A DNA stretch of 62,871 nucleotides from a virus. The notes beneath the pieces were generated by a model that made no database searches, had not been told where the DNA came from, and saw only the letters and a list, made by a program, of their open reading frames with translations. The DNA is taken from IMG/VR virus record IMGVR_UViG_3300042381_000268, positions 1 through 62,871 of that record. One strand, 5' to 3'. A program made the position numbers and the translations under genes. Shown piece by piece: positions 8,201 through 17,281 of this stretch. The first letter of the stretch is position 1; every line of letters starts with the position of its first letter.

Positions 8201-11200
8201 AATTTTTCATTTCCTGCGGTTGCTATATTATAATATCTAGAGCCTTCAGAAACATCTCCAGCAATTCCTTTTATTTGAAAGCCAAGTTTTGCAATTTCTT
8301 TATCCATAGAGATAGGAATTACTGCAACATTAAAGTCTTCCATTATATCAGCAAATTGGTTTTTTCTTTCTTGTTTAGACAAATTGCCACTAAATAGTTT
8401 GTATAATTGAGCCCTAGTTTTATCAACACTCTTCAAATGTTCGTAACGCAAATCTCCAAAATCTTTTGGCCCTGAATTTTCATTAAATATCCATTTTGCA
8501 ATAGCCGCTTTTCTTAAAGGACTTTCTTGACTAGAATTTAAACTTTTCCAAAGCATTGCTTTAGCAATATCAGGAACTTTATTTATTGGGTCATAATACC
8601 AATCTAATATTTCATATAAAAATTCTTGGTTTTCTATAGCGGTTTTTTTCTTATTTTCTAAATATTCCGCATTATTTCTATTAGCATATAATTTTTTAGA
8701 GTCATCTTCAATATACCCTTTTCTATTTCTACTAAATCCAGGCTCTAAAACAACTCCAGCAGCTTCTAAAGCATATTTTGCCGCTGCCCAAAATGAAGGT
8801 TTACTAGAATATATTTGATCCGACGCTCTTTTCTTTTTTTCTTTTTTTGTTTTTCTGTCTGTAGCTACTCTTGGCACTTGAGGCACTAATTGATTATCTA
8901 TTATTGTAAGACTATCGTCTCCAATTTGAGCTTGCGACGCTAAAAATGAACCAATTTTTCTTAATCTAGCGCTTAATTCCTCATTATTATATTTTTTCCC
9001 TAAATGAGTTATAAACTTAGAAGTAAATGATTGAGCTTGTCTAATATATTGTTGTTGATTAAATAGTGACCCAATGCTATCTACAATTTTACCCTCTGCG
9101 TCTTTTAATTGATTATTTTTTTGATAATCTAATTTGTTGCTATTTTCTTCAAGGGAAGCATTAATAAAGTTTTTTACATAATCAGCACTTTGTTTTTTTA
9201 ACAAAGGAGCCAATATAGGAGTATAATAACCTTTTATATCTTTTGATAATTCTTTTAAATTTTCATTAGATATGGTTCCGTTATTATAAACTTTTTGTAA
9301 TGCTTTAAAAATATCATCTTCATCAGGAATAAGATTATAATTAATATTAGCCAATTCAGACGCTAATTTAATAGAATTATCTATTATATATTGTTTTTGG
9401 GATAAATCAAAATTATTAAATGTTTTAGAGAATTTAATATTACCTCTATCTGAATCTTTTTGAAATACTGCTGGGAAATTTTCCATAACCTCAACACCTA
9501 GCCTAGTTTGATTAGCTGATAACGCTTCATAAATAGGGCCTTGACTCTCAAGATCCGCATTAATAATATCAAATGCTCCTTCTTCAGCCATTGCCTTTGA
9601 CACAGACTCTTTTCTGCCTCTAATTGGATTACCATCAGGCCCTATTATTTGGGCTAAGAAATCTTCATTAGAAACATTATTATTAACATTAGGTAAACGT
9701 CTAACTAGTTCTGCTCCAGAAGTTCTCCCCGCTTGATCTGTAGTTGTTTTTTCCCTATCAATCTTTTGACCAACCCAGTCCGGGAAACTAACCCACTTAC
9801 CATCAATTTGTTTTTGAATAGCTTGTGGTATACCTCCTTGTCCATCTTTACCCATTAACCAAGTAGTGGTCATGTTCTCGAGGATATACTTTTTGATTCT
9901 TAGTAATTCTTTTCTAAGCACACCGTCTTTTTTGCCCCCTAGCATTGTTTTTATATCAATGTCTAACTGTTTACCAACTTCGTCTCTAATTTCAGAAATT
10001 AATGGCGTTACCGTTCTATTTAATGTGATAGGGGCATCAATCCTAGACTTTAATGTTCTAACTATTGTTACTATCTTGTTTGTGGCTGTTTTTAAGATAT
10101 CTGGGCTAAAAACATTTGATTCTAATGCATTCTTATATTTTGGTTTTTCTTTTACCTCAGAAACAGTTTCTTCAGCTATTAAACCTTTTTCTTCTGTAAC
10201 ATCTTTGCTAAAGTCTTTATCTAATATCCTTCTTGAAGCGGCAATTGCTCTTAATGGTAATTGTTTATTTATATAAGCCGCTAATGGAACTCCTTTTTCA
10301 GACTTATAACTTCTAATAAGATAAAGAAGACCACCGTCTCCGGTTTCTATTTCACTTGTTAATAATTCTCTATCAAAACCAGGGGCATCCATTCTTTTGT
10401 TTACTAATTTTTTAGTAATAGGTTTGAATAGATCTATAATTTCTTGAGCACCATTTACTCCTTTCTCTTCGTATATTCTTTGAACTTTATCAGATGATAT
10501 AGATCCTTTTTCGTTTTTTATTATTTCTTTGTCAGTCTCTTCTTCTGTTACTTCTTTTTTAACTACAGGAGCAATACCAGCTTTTTCTTTTTCAATAGCT
10601 TTTTTAATTTTATCTTCTAAGTTCCTTACTTGTTGATCAAAATCATCTGGATCATAATCGCCTTCATTTTCTTCTAGGTCCTCAAGTTCAGCCTTAAGTT
10701 CTTTTGAAGTTTTAGAAAATTTTAAATCTGTGCTTTTTTCTTCCTCTTCCTCTTGTATTGGATTAGAATAAAGAAATCTAGACTTTATATTACTATCTTT
10801 TCCACCTAATATACTATGATAATCTTTTATTAAATTATAAATATTGGATCCATCCATAGAATCTAAAGACGCTACATCTAATGAGCTTGGATTAGATCCT
10901 ATTATCCCTTTTGTTAACGTATTTAAAAAATTAGATATTCTTGTAAGAGCACTTTCGTTTGGTTTTTTACCGTCTTTAAACGTATCACTTAAAGCGTTTA
11001 ATACTTCTTCCCCATAATTAGTAGCAATAGGTTTGCCATCTTTATCTTCATATGCTTTCATTCTTTCAGAAACTATAGCATGTAAGTCGGGTTGTGATTC
11101 TTTTAAATATTCTAGAAGTTTTTCGCCCGCTTTATTAGCTGTACCTTCGTTTGCTTTAAAGCTAGACTCGGTGATTGCATGCAATAATTCGTGTGAACCA

Positions 11201-14200
11201 ACGCTTGTGTGCCCATTTTCTATAGCTCTAGATCTATTTATAAGAATTGTATTGCCTAATTGTGCTCCATTTGCGCCACCTAAAATATTTTCAATTTCTT
11301 TTTTTGTTAGGTTTTTCTTTATTTTTTTTGCCGCCTTTAGCATTTCTTCAGCGGTATCAACTATTTCAAAATTAATGGTTACACCTAATTCTTTGCCAAG
11401 ATTTTTAGCAAATTCTATATCAGTATCTAAGTCTTCACCTAGTTTTTCTTTTACATAAACGTCTCTAGCAGCTATTTCTAATTCATCTCCTGCTAGTTTA
11501 CTTTTGCCTTCTTCTTCCAATGCAATATTTATCTTACTATAGTAATCTTGTTTGCGCGTGGTTGACATAGAACCAAATGCTTGGGCTTTTTCTAGAACCC
11601 TATTTTGCGTAGTACGAAGGTTATATATACCCCATCCTTCTTGAGCGTTTAACTGTAATTTTTTAGTATTATAATCTTCATTATTTTTTTTACGAACATC
11701 TTCATTACCAAGGATACCTTCTCTAGCATCAACTGTTTCTTTCCAGGCTTGCTCGTAGCTTTCTTTTGCGGCTTTTAATTGAGATTCAGACATGGAACCA
11801 TCCGCCATTGTTTCCTTAAAGTTTTTAGCTAAACTTCTTAGCTTTTGGTTTAAGTCACCAACCTCTTTTACTTGGTCAATACTTAAATCTTTGCCTAATC
11901 TATTTATTATTTCCTCTTTTTCTCCTTCAAATTCATTTATTATTTCTTCAGCCAATCTTCTGGCTTCCGGGGACATAGGTAATTTATTTAAATCATCAAT
12001 CGATGTATCATGATTAATATCCTCGTAATTTGTTATATCTCTTAATTTTTTAACTTTTTTAGCACGATCTGTCATCTCCTTGCGGGTACTAATCTCACTA
12101 ACTATAGCGTTAGTCATAGGTTTAGCCGATGCCATAGCTGCAAAACCCGGCCCCATAAAAGCCCCAGCTGCAGTAGCGTCCGGTACTCCTTCCCATATAC
12201 TTTTTTTAGTATCTCCAAGGATATAAATGTCCCCTAAATTATTTGATAGTTGAGTTAATCCTTCTGTAATACCCTCTCTAGGTATTGACTTAGCGGCCTC
12301 TTTTACAAATACACCTGTATTGTGTCTAATACCTCTATATAAAGCGTCTTTAGATACAGCTTTCAGTGATTTAGTGGTATTCTTTAAAATTTGCATGGAT
12401 CCAAACTTTTCAAAAACAACTTCGGCTATTCCACCTACTGCTGAAGAAGTTAATCTTTGCCCCTCTGATATATTTAATATACGTTTATCCTCTTTTATTT
12501 GAGCGTTTACTGCAGCAGTTTGCTCTTCAGAAAGAGTGCCACTTTCTAAAGCATCTACATTTTCTTGAAGTCTACTAACCGCGTCTACTTGTTGTGATTG
12601 GATTTCAGATGATTTTGAACCAAAACCACTTAAAAAGAATAATGGAAGAGCAATTTCGCCGGTAAGAGCCATTCCGATAGAAGAGGGCATGCTAGTTGTT
12701 GTTGCCGCTGCCCATCTACCTAAATCATCAAGGTCTTTTATTCCATCAACACTAACTCCTTTTTGATATGAACTTTGTTCTTTCTCTAAATCTCTACTAA
12801 CACTATATATAGGGTCTAATACTAATCTTTTTGTTATAGAGCGTTTAGCTTCCCATAAGTCCGCAAAAGAGCGACCTGTTCCAGATTGTGCACCTACTAT
12901 AGCCAAATCAGTTAAGCCTGTAGCTATCTCCGTTACGCCACCAGCAATATCTACCGCTGTCTTTTTTAAAGCAGTTGCGGTTTGCTCAAGTCTATTATAA
13001 TTTGCTTTTGAGGCTTCTAAGCCTGCGACTATAAGTTTTTCACTATTAGGAGCTTTATCTACAAGATTATTAAAGTTCTCTAACTTTTTATTATAAGCTA
13101 ATATTTGCTTTTGCGCATTTGATTTTTCTAGGGGGGTAGCATTTTTATTGCTAATAATTGATTTTATGGTATTATCTAATGCAATACCTTCTGCTTTTAA
13201 AGCCTCCCCTGTTTTTGGCAAGTTCTTTATCTCTATAAGTTCTTTATTCTTTATAGCAGTTAAAGCCACTCTAGCTTCAGGGTCTAAATCATTTAACGCT
13301 TTTTCAAATCCATATTGCCTTGCTTTGTCATTTTCTGATCCTATAAATTTTTCTAATTTTTCTGTGCTAGGAAAAGGCATTTGGCCAGTTTCTTTATATA
13401 TTTTATATTGATTATATTCATCTGGATTATTAAAATCTTCTTTATTTAGCTTTATTGCATCAATATATTCCTTTTGTGACTTAGTTGAATATGGCGTATT
13501 ATCTCTTAAACGATTTCTTTTAAGCTCTTCTTTTTCTTTAAATTGATTTATTGAAGTTTCGTTCCATAGTTTTATTTTTTGCTCAAAAGTCCTAGATGGA
13601 GGAGCGGCTTTTTTAGTAATAGCGTCGTTTATTTTACCATATTTAGCCTTTGCTTCTTCTGAAAAATTAGTATTACCATATTTTTCTATAAGATCATTTA
13701 ACGCATCGGCAGAAGCTTGGCGTTCTTCCTTGCTTAGAAACGAGCCAACTCGCTGCCCTAAAATCTGCTCAACTTGGTCTCCATTCTTATTACCAATTGT
13801 AATAGCATTCATACGGTCAATGCCATATTTATCCACCGCTCTAGTCTCAATAGGGGTTAACCCATACATTGCAACTATGCCCTTAAGGTTTTTAGAGACC
13901 TCCTCTTCGCTTTCAAAATTAAGCATGGACGCTGTAATAGGCCTCGCCGGAGTATTCTCTATAACCTCATTTGTGTCTCTATCTACTAATTCTTTTGAAA
14001 CATTAGCGTCTATTATGGCTCTTCTTGCGGCTCTTTCTTTAGCTTTAGCTTCCTCTTCAATTTCTTTCTTTTTAGTAAATTCAGTTTTTATTTTTTGTTG
14101 CTTTTTACTTTTAGTAAGCTCGTCCTTAAAACTCCAAGCCTTTGTAGGCTGTCCAATGTCCGTACCCGCAAATGGATCTGATCCAGATGTAAATACCGGC

Positions 14201-14424
14201 TTGTCTTCTATTACGGTTTTTTTAACCGGCTCCTTTTTATTTTTTTTAGTTGCAGTGTCTATTCCTAAAAGTTCAGCCCCCGACTTTACTTTAGTTGCAT
14301 TCGGCTTTGGTTTATACCCGTTTTTTTTAACTATAGCATCAAAGGAGGTTTTACCCTCCTTCGCCATTTTAGTAATTTGATCGTATGTAATTATATTACC
14401 TGAACTGTCTATGTATTCAAACAT
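5272..14424 (-). CDS. Giant polyvalent virion/ejection protein with zincin and HAD domains
   Basis: 3050 residues, the last gene of the late operon. Visible parts: charged helical N-terminus (1-470); a Gly/Ala-rich, partly hydrophobic segment (about 475-800) that could contact membrane; HELLHA (1078-1083), the HExxH zinc-metallopeptidase motif; a long acidic linker; a HAD phosphatase-like domain from DFDDT (2131-2135) through ILTARP to YFSDDA; a helical C-terminal region with a hydrophobic patch (YYLAVQNIMFSTLQQGLFAVL) followed by a highly acidic/basic stretch; and a very basic tail. The motif [KR]FS[KL]T recurs at 1235, 1664, 2096 and 2294, near apparent domain borders. This matches the large polyvalent proteins of phages, thought to be packaged and injected with the DNA. 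Individual activities are inferred from motifs only. Confidence 0.75.
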   Translation of the reverse strand: MFEYIDSSGNIITYDQITKMAKEGKTSFDAIVKKNGYKPKPNATKVKSGAELLGIDTATKKNKKEPVKKTVIEDKPVFTSGSDPFAGTDIGQPTKAWSFKDELTKSKKQQKIKTEFTKKKEIEEEAKAKERAARRAIIDANVSKELVDRDTNEVIENTPARPITASMLNFESEEEVSKNLKGIVAMYGLTPIETRAVDKYGIDRMNAITIGNKNGDQVEQILGQRVGSFLSKEERQASADALNDLIEKYGNTNFSEEAKAKYGKINDAITKKAAPPSRTFEQKIKLWNETSINQFKEKEELKRNRLRDNTPYSTKSQKEYIDAIKLNKEDFNNPDEYNQYKIYKETGQMPFPSTEKLEKFIGSENDKARQYGFEKALNDLDPEARVALTAIKNKELIEIKNLPKTGEALKAEGIALDNTIKSIISNKNATPLEKSNAQKQILAYNKKLENFNNLVDKAPNSEKLIVAGLEASKANYNRLEQTATALKKTAVDIAGGVTEIATGLTDLAIVGAQSGTGRSFADLWEAKRSITKRLVLDPIYSVSRDLEKEQSSYQKGVSVDGIKDLDDLGRWAAATTTSMPSSIGMALTGEIALPLFFLSGFGSKSSEIQSQQVDAVSRLQENVDALESGTLSEEQTAAVNAQIKEDKRILNISEGQRLTSSAVGGIAEVVFEKFGSMQILKNTTKSLKAVSKDALYRGIRHNTGVFVKEAAKSIPREGITEGLTQLSNNLGDIYILGDTKKSIWEGVPDATAAGAFMGPGFAAMASAKPMTNAIVSEISTRKEMTDRAKKVKKLRDITNYEDINHDTSIDDLNKLPMSPEARRLAEEIINEFEGEKEEIINRLGKDLSIDQVKEVGDLNQKLRSLAKNFKETMADGSMSESQLKAAKESYEQAWKETVDAREGILGNEDVRKKNNEDYNTKKLQLNAQEGWGIYNLRTTQNRVLEKAQAFGSMSTTRKQDYYSKINIALEEEGKSKLAGDELEIAARDVYVKEKLGEDLDTDIEFAKNLGKELGVTINFEIVDTAEEMLKAAKKIKKNLTKKEIENILGGANGAQLGNTILINRSRAIENGHTSVGSHELLHAITESSFKANEGTANKAGEKLLEYLKESQPDLHAIVSERMKAYEDKDGKPIATNYGEEVLNALSDTFKDGKKPNESALTRISNFLNTLTKGIIGSNPSSLDVASLDSMDGSNIYNLIKDYHSILGGKDSNIKSRFLYSNPIQEEEEEKSTDLKFSKTSKELKAELEDLEENEGDYDPDDFDQQVRNLEDKIKKAIEKEKAGIAPVVKKEVTEEETDKEIIKNEKGSISSDKVQRIYEEKGVNGAQEIIDLFKPITKKLVNKRMDAPGFDRELLTSEIETGDGGLLYLIRSYKSEKGVPLAAYINKQLPLRAIAASRRILDKDFSKDVTEEKGLIAEETVSEVKEKPKYKNALESNVFSPDILKTATNKIVTIVRTLKSRIDAPITLNRTVTPLISEIRDEVGKQLDIDIKTMLGGKKDGVLRKELLRIKKYILENMTTTWLMGKDGQGGIPQAIQKQIDGKWVSFPDWVGQKIDREKTTTDQAGRTSGAELVRRLPNVNNNVSNEDFLAQIIGPDGNPIRGRKESVSKAMAEEGAFDIINADLESQGPIYEALSANQTRLGVEVMENFPAVFQKDSDRGNIKFSKTFNNFDLSQKQYIIDNSIKLASELANINYNLIPDEDDIFKALQKVYNNGTISNENLKELSKDIKGYYTPILAPLLKKQSADYVKNFINASLEENSNKLDYQKNNQLKDAEGKIVDSIGSLFNQQQYIRQAQSFTSKFITHLGKKYNNEELSARLRKIGSFLASQAQIGDDSLTIIDNQLVPQVPRVATDRKTKKEKKKRASDQIYSSKPSFWAAAKYALEAAGVVLEPGFSRNRKGYIEDDSKKLYANRNNAEYLENKKKTAIENQEFLYEILDWYYDPINKVPDIAKAMLWKSLNSSQESPLRKAAIAKWIFNENSGPKDFGDLRYEHLKSVDKTRAQLYKLFSGNLSKQERKNQFADIMEDFNVAVIPISMDKEIAKLGFQIKGIAGDVSEGSRYYNIATAGNEKLYSLINLDPNAEVKTLGDGFVRFSKTYDPQNGINIDAVTNSLTTKYSKSPKGISVFDFDDTVGLTKGSVLYTMPDGSKGKLNAEEFAKEGAKFLEDGAVFDFSEFSKVVDGKPGPMVEKMKKMIGKFGPENFFILTARPADAAGPIHEFLSSIGINIPLENITGLGNSTAQAKADWMVAKAAEGYNDFYFSDDAIQNVKAVENALKVLDVKSKIQQAKLKFSLTMSDDFNRIIEENKGVESYKVFSDITARRRGLKKNRFDLYVPPSAADFELLLYNFMGKGELGEEQKKFFQNALMTPYINGVNMMDAVRQSIKKEYKALLKSFPEVRKDLEKLTPNKDFTYDQAMRVAIWSQYGTEIPGLSQRDVTYLTDLINNDPELAAFKDGLIVMGRQKDGWLPPGTFWDSDTIVSDLYNITEGSGRKKFLAEFIENTENIFGKWEDGRLVGPNMNKVEAVYGTNVREALEDSIYRMINGKNRSFGQDKETTAWSSWVNGSTGAIMFLNTRSAALQMLGAVNFLNWRDNNPFNAGKAFLNQPQYWKDFARIWNSDKLKERRGGLREDVASAEIANAAAGSKNKVVAVTSYLLKIGYTPTQLADSFAIASGGAPFYRNRINSYMKEGLTEQEAESKAWQDFSKVSDETQQSGDPKDISKQQSSAAGRLLLVFQNFTMQQSRIVKKAALDLKNGRGDAKTNISKIAYYLAVQNIMFSTLQQGLFAVLFADDDEEDKEKDKKKKTKEDAAIDIANGVLDSILRGTGFVGGVTATLKNTVVKYLEERAKKQKAEYAKVVLEAANMSPPIGSKLRKTYSALQQTKYDKDLIAERGWGVMQDGRVHLGPMYSVTGKLVEVGTNFPMDRLVNKVENVSQAFNADNTAIQRLGVGLGYSPWTVGIEGTKGDILIKETAKATRKEEGLLKAKETRRENAERLKDSIEGLSPTEIRVYRRKIALEKKERRIQRAKEKREEMRKRRKRRMGE

Positions 14425-14440
14425 ATATCCTACTATTTAA

Positions 14441-16036
14441 TTATTTTTTTACTTTTTTTGCTGCTTTAGTTGAAGCACTTTCTAGTGCATCTTTCATTTC
14501 TGCATATGTTTTATTTTTAGCTATAAGAGTGCCTCCCACGCTTGTGGAAACATTATATGTTCCGTCATCATTTATTTCAACAACCCCCGACTGTTTAGTT
14601 CCATTAAAATAAACCGGTACTTTGTCAATAGATCCATTACCTAATACATCTTGTACAGTTGTTCCTGTATTTGCCGCTACATACTGCGCTCCACCTTTTC
14701 CGCTCTTACCGGACTTTTTTGCTACTTTCTTTTCTATAGAAGTTTTAACGGAGCCATCATCATTTAATATAGGGGTGAATTCATATTGTTTAGTTAATAT
14801 ATCTTTTTGCACCATGGTATGGGCTAGTTCGGCCATTTCCTTTTGCGGTTGCGTTACCGGGTCTCTATTCGGTTTGCCATCTTTGCTAATTAAACCAAAT
14901 GCCTTTTGTATATCTTCTATTTTTTTCTTGTCCTCAGGTTTAGTATCTTTATCATTAGCCATAGCCTCAAGTTTAGGCTCAAGTACATTAAAGTATAAAC
15001 TCTTTACGGATAATTCATGGTCAGCTGTTGATTCCGCAAATATAAGTTTTTGTTTGTCTACCCAGTCTTGAGTAAAAAGCTTAGACATATCATTTTGTTG
15101 AAAATATGTTCTAGTAGAATTTGTAACAACACCATTTGTAATTGTAAGATCAGTATCTTGGTAAGCAACTCCGTTAACTATTGTTCTCCCCTTATACTCT
15201 GTCTCTTTACCATCTTGAGTTGCCGCAATTTTAAATGATTCGTTTAAAACACCTGTAGGTTCAGGTTTTCCATCTTTACCTGTTTTTGTTTTTTCCCATA
15301 TTGTAGCTTGACTTGCGTTATAAGCTATTCCAGCGTCTTCGGTATCGGGCACTCTTAAAATAACGTTTTCCCCCCTTGTTTGTATTTGTTTCATAATATT
15401 GTCCCCAATGGTCAAAGGTGCATCTTTACCTCCAATTTCAAAAGACATGGAGTTTTCCATTTGTTTAGTTTCGCTATTATATTTGCTTGAGAATCCGGTA
15501 CCTTTAACATTTGGGTTTAATCCCGTCCCGGCTTTAAGGCCTTCCATAAGCTCTTCTGCGTTGAAAAATCTATCTATAGATCCTGATGTTCCAAATCCTT
15601 TTTTATAATCTTCTGCAAACCCGGTTCCTATATCAGCAAATGTTCCAATAAAAGCAGATACTCCCCCGGGAGATAAACGTAAAGCATTTAATTCTATTTT
15701 TTCTTCCGGTGTTATACTACCTTGTATATTTTTAAGCGATAAATCTCTTACCTTATTAGTATTTTCATCAAATGTTTTTGAAAAGTCTATCTTTGTATTC
15801 TTATTTGATACAGCAGCAGCATCTGCCTGATATGATAAAGCGGTTTCGTCTGCTTCTCTATTTTCTTTGGCGTCTTTCTCTTCTTTTCTTTTCCGTTCCT
15901 CAGCATTTGCTTTCATTTGAGCTATATAGTCTGTGCTTGTTTTACTTACAAGATTAGCTATATTAGTTGTAAGATCCCTAAAGTGTTGCCCCGTTTGTGT
16001 GTCTACGTATCCAGTTGGATTTGCATATTCTCCCAT
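14441..16036 (-). CDS. Putative internal virion (ejection) protein
   Basis: 531 residues. Charged, coiled-coil-rich N-terminal 80 residues, then DFSKTF (84-89), the same short motif that recurs in the adjacent 3050-residue protein. The remainder is soluble, Gly/Lys/Thr-rich, with a Lys-rich tail. Located between the giant protein and a short Ala/Gln-rich protein, the usual place for podovirus internal virion proteins. No enzymatic motif seen. Role inferred from context. Confidence 0.5.
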   Translation of the reverse strand: MGEYANPTGYVDTQTGQHFRDLTTNIANLVSKTSTDYIAQMKANAEERKRKEEKDAKENREADETALSYQADAAAVSNKNTKIDFSKTFDENTNKVRDLSLKNIQGSITPEEKIELNALRLSPGGVSAFIGTFADIGTGFAEDYKKGFGTSGSIDRFFNAEELMEGLKAGTGLNPNVKGTGFSSKYNSETKQMENSMSFEIGGKDAPLTIGDNIMKQIQTRGENVILRVPDTEDAGIAYNASQATIWEKTKTGKDGKPEPTGVLNESFKIAATQDGKETEYKGRTIVNGVAYQDTDLTITNGVVTNSTRTYFQQNDMSKLFTQDWVDKQKLIFAESTADHELSVKSLYFNVLEPKLEAMANDKDTKPEDKKKIEDIQKAFGLISKDGKPNRDPVTQPQKEMAELAHTMVQKDILTKQYEFTPILNDDGSVKTSIEKKVAKKSGKSGKGGAQYVAANTGTTVQDVLGNGSIDKVPVYFNGTKQSGVVEINDDGTYNVSTSVGGTLIAKNKTYAEMKDALESASTKAAKKVKK

Positions 16037-16063
16037 GTTATATTAAAGTATTTGCTATTATTC

Positions 16064-16804
16064 TTACCCTTTTTTAGAAGCCGCATAGCCTTGGCCCGTT
16101 GCCTGCGCAATACTGCCTAATGCGCTAAGCCCTGAAGTTATCGCTCCTGTTTGATCAGCTCTCGCTTGTGCGGCTTGTTGACCAGCAATACCAGCTAATC
16201 CAGCTGTCCTATCAATTTCTTGTTGCTGTCTGTTTTCAGTAGCATTAAACACAAATTGTTTGCCAGCTACCTCTGCGTTTTGTATTCTTTCTGCTTCTGA
16301 TAATTGAATACCTTGTTGTCTTTGAGCCTCTGCAATTTTTGCTTGCTGCATTTCCTGCTGTCCTTGGGCTTTTAATTTTTCATTCTGTGCTTCTTGCTGT
16401 TCAATAGAAGCAGATATACCTTGTTTACTCTTTAATGCTGCTTGAGCTAAAGCAGTTGCCCCACCCGCGCTAGCACCTGTATCTCTAAGCGTATCCAATG
16501 TGTTTGCTAATGACAAGTCAATCTGCTCAGCCTCAAATTTAGCTGCCTGAGTAGCTACCCCTAAGTTAGCATATGGATTACTTATCATACCAGACAAATC
16601 TTTAGCCATACTACTAAGGTTTTTTACATTAGCATACGGATTAATTATTGCTTGCCTGTTCTTTTCTAATTGAGCTAATTTAGCTAATTGTTTTCTTTTT
16701 TCTCTTTCAGCTCTTCTCCTTGCTTTTGAAGCAGACATAGAGCCAAATACTGAACTACCTATAGTTAGGGCTGCTCCTACACACCCGGTGACTACCATTG
16801 ACAT
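16064..16804 (-). CDS. Putative internal virion protein, Ala/Gln-rich
   Basis: 246 residues. A small hydrophobic N-terminus (VVTGCVGAALTIGSSVFGS) is followed by a basic helix and long Ala/Gln/Glu-rich coiled coil (about 130-230). NPYAN occurs twice (residues about 56 and 77), suggesting a short internal duplication. The composition resembles small internal core proteins of short-tailed phages that help open a path through the envelope. Role inferred from composition and position next to two other candidate ejection proteins. Confidence 0.5.
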   Translation of the reverse strand: MSMVVTGCVGAALTIGSSVFGSMSASKARRRAEREKRKQLAKLAQLEKNRQAIINPYANVKNLSSMAKDLSGMISNPYANLGVATQAAKFEAEQIDLSLANTLDTLRDTGASAGGATALAQAALKSKQGISASIEQQEAQNEKLKAQGQQEMQQAKIAEAQRQQGIQLSEAERIQNAEVAGKQFVFNATENRQQQEIDRTAGLAGIAGQQAAQARADQTGAITSGLSALGSIAQATGQGYAASKKG

Positions 16805-16807
16805 AAT

Positions 16808-17281
16808 CTATTCGTTTAAAAGTTTATATTCTTTAAATTCATCATACGATTTCCACGTAAGTAAATTTTCTAAAGTTTCTATATCTGTTATATTATCTGG
16901 GTTAGGATATACATTGACAAAAACGCTATCCTCAAGCGCGTGTAAAACTCTTTTTGCTCCCATTGGCGCAGTAACATAACAAGGGGCAATATAATGGTTA
17001 ACACCCTCGCTGGTGGCTATTTCGAGCTCCCCACTGAGCAAAAACCAAGTATGTGATATCTTATACATTTTACCAATTACAAAGCCTCCTTTGCGCATAA
17101 ACATCTCCCTAACATATATACCTTCAGAGAATGAATGTTTCAACGGAAAAGTGCCGTCATCGCCTTTAGCAATACCAGGTAGATCACTACTTAATAAAGC
17201 TTTTTCAAGGTGATCAACTATATTCATAAAGTCACCATTTATTAATCCTTGTTCTGGTTTTAGTGTTATATCTTTATCCAT
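16808..17281 (-). CDS. Cupin-like protein within the tail/ejection gene block
   Basis: 157 residues. The central part (about 55-125) looks like a single cupin barrel: REMFMRKGGFVIGKMYKISH, then WFLLSGELEIATSEG, then APMGAKRVLHALEDSVFVNV, giving the Gly/His pattern of cupin motifs 1 and 2. His77 (KISH) and His113 (VLHA) could be metal ligands. Its stop overlaps nothing and its start shares a base with the upstream stop, so it is transcribed with virion genes. Whether it is a structural part or an enzyme is unknown. Confidence 0.55.
   Translation of the reverse strand: MDKDITLKPEQGLINGDFMNIVDHLEKALLSSDLPGIAKGDDGTFPLKHSFSEGIYVREMFMRKGGFVIGKMYKISHTWFLLSGELEIATSEGVNHYIAPCYVTAPMGAKRVLHALEDSVFVNVYPNPDNITDIETLENLLTWKSYDEFKEYKLLNE

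Noticed and set aside
5272-14424. Virion RNA polymerase in the giant protein
   Set aside because: The DFDDT motif belongs to a HAD domain with its other motifs present; no DxDxD polymerase signature was seen.
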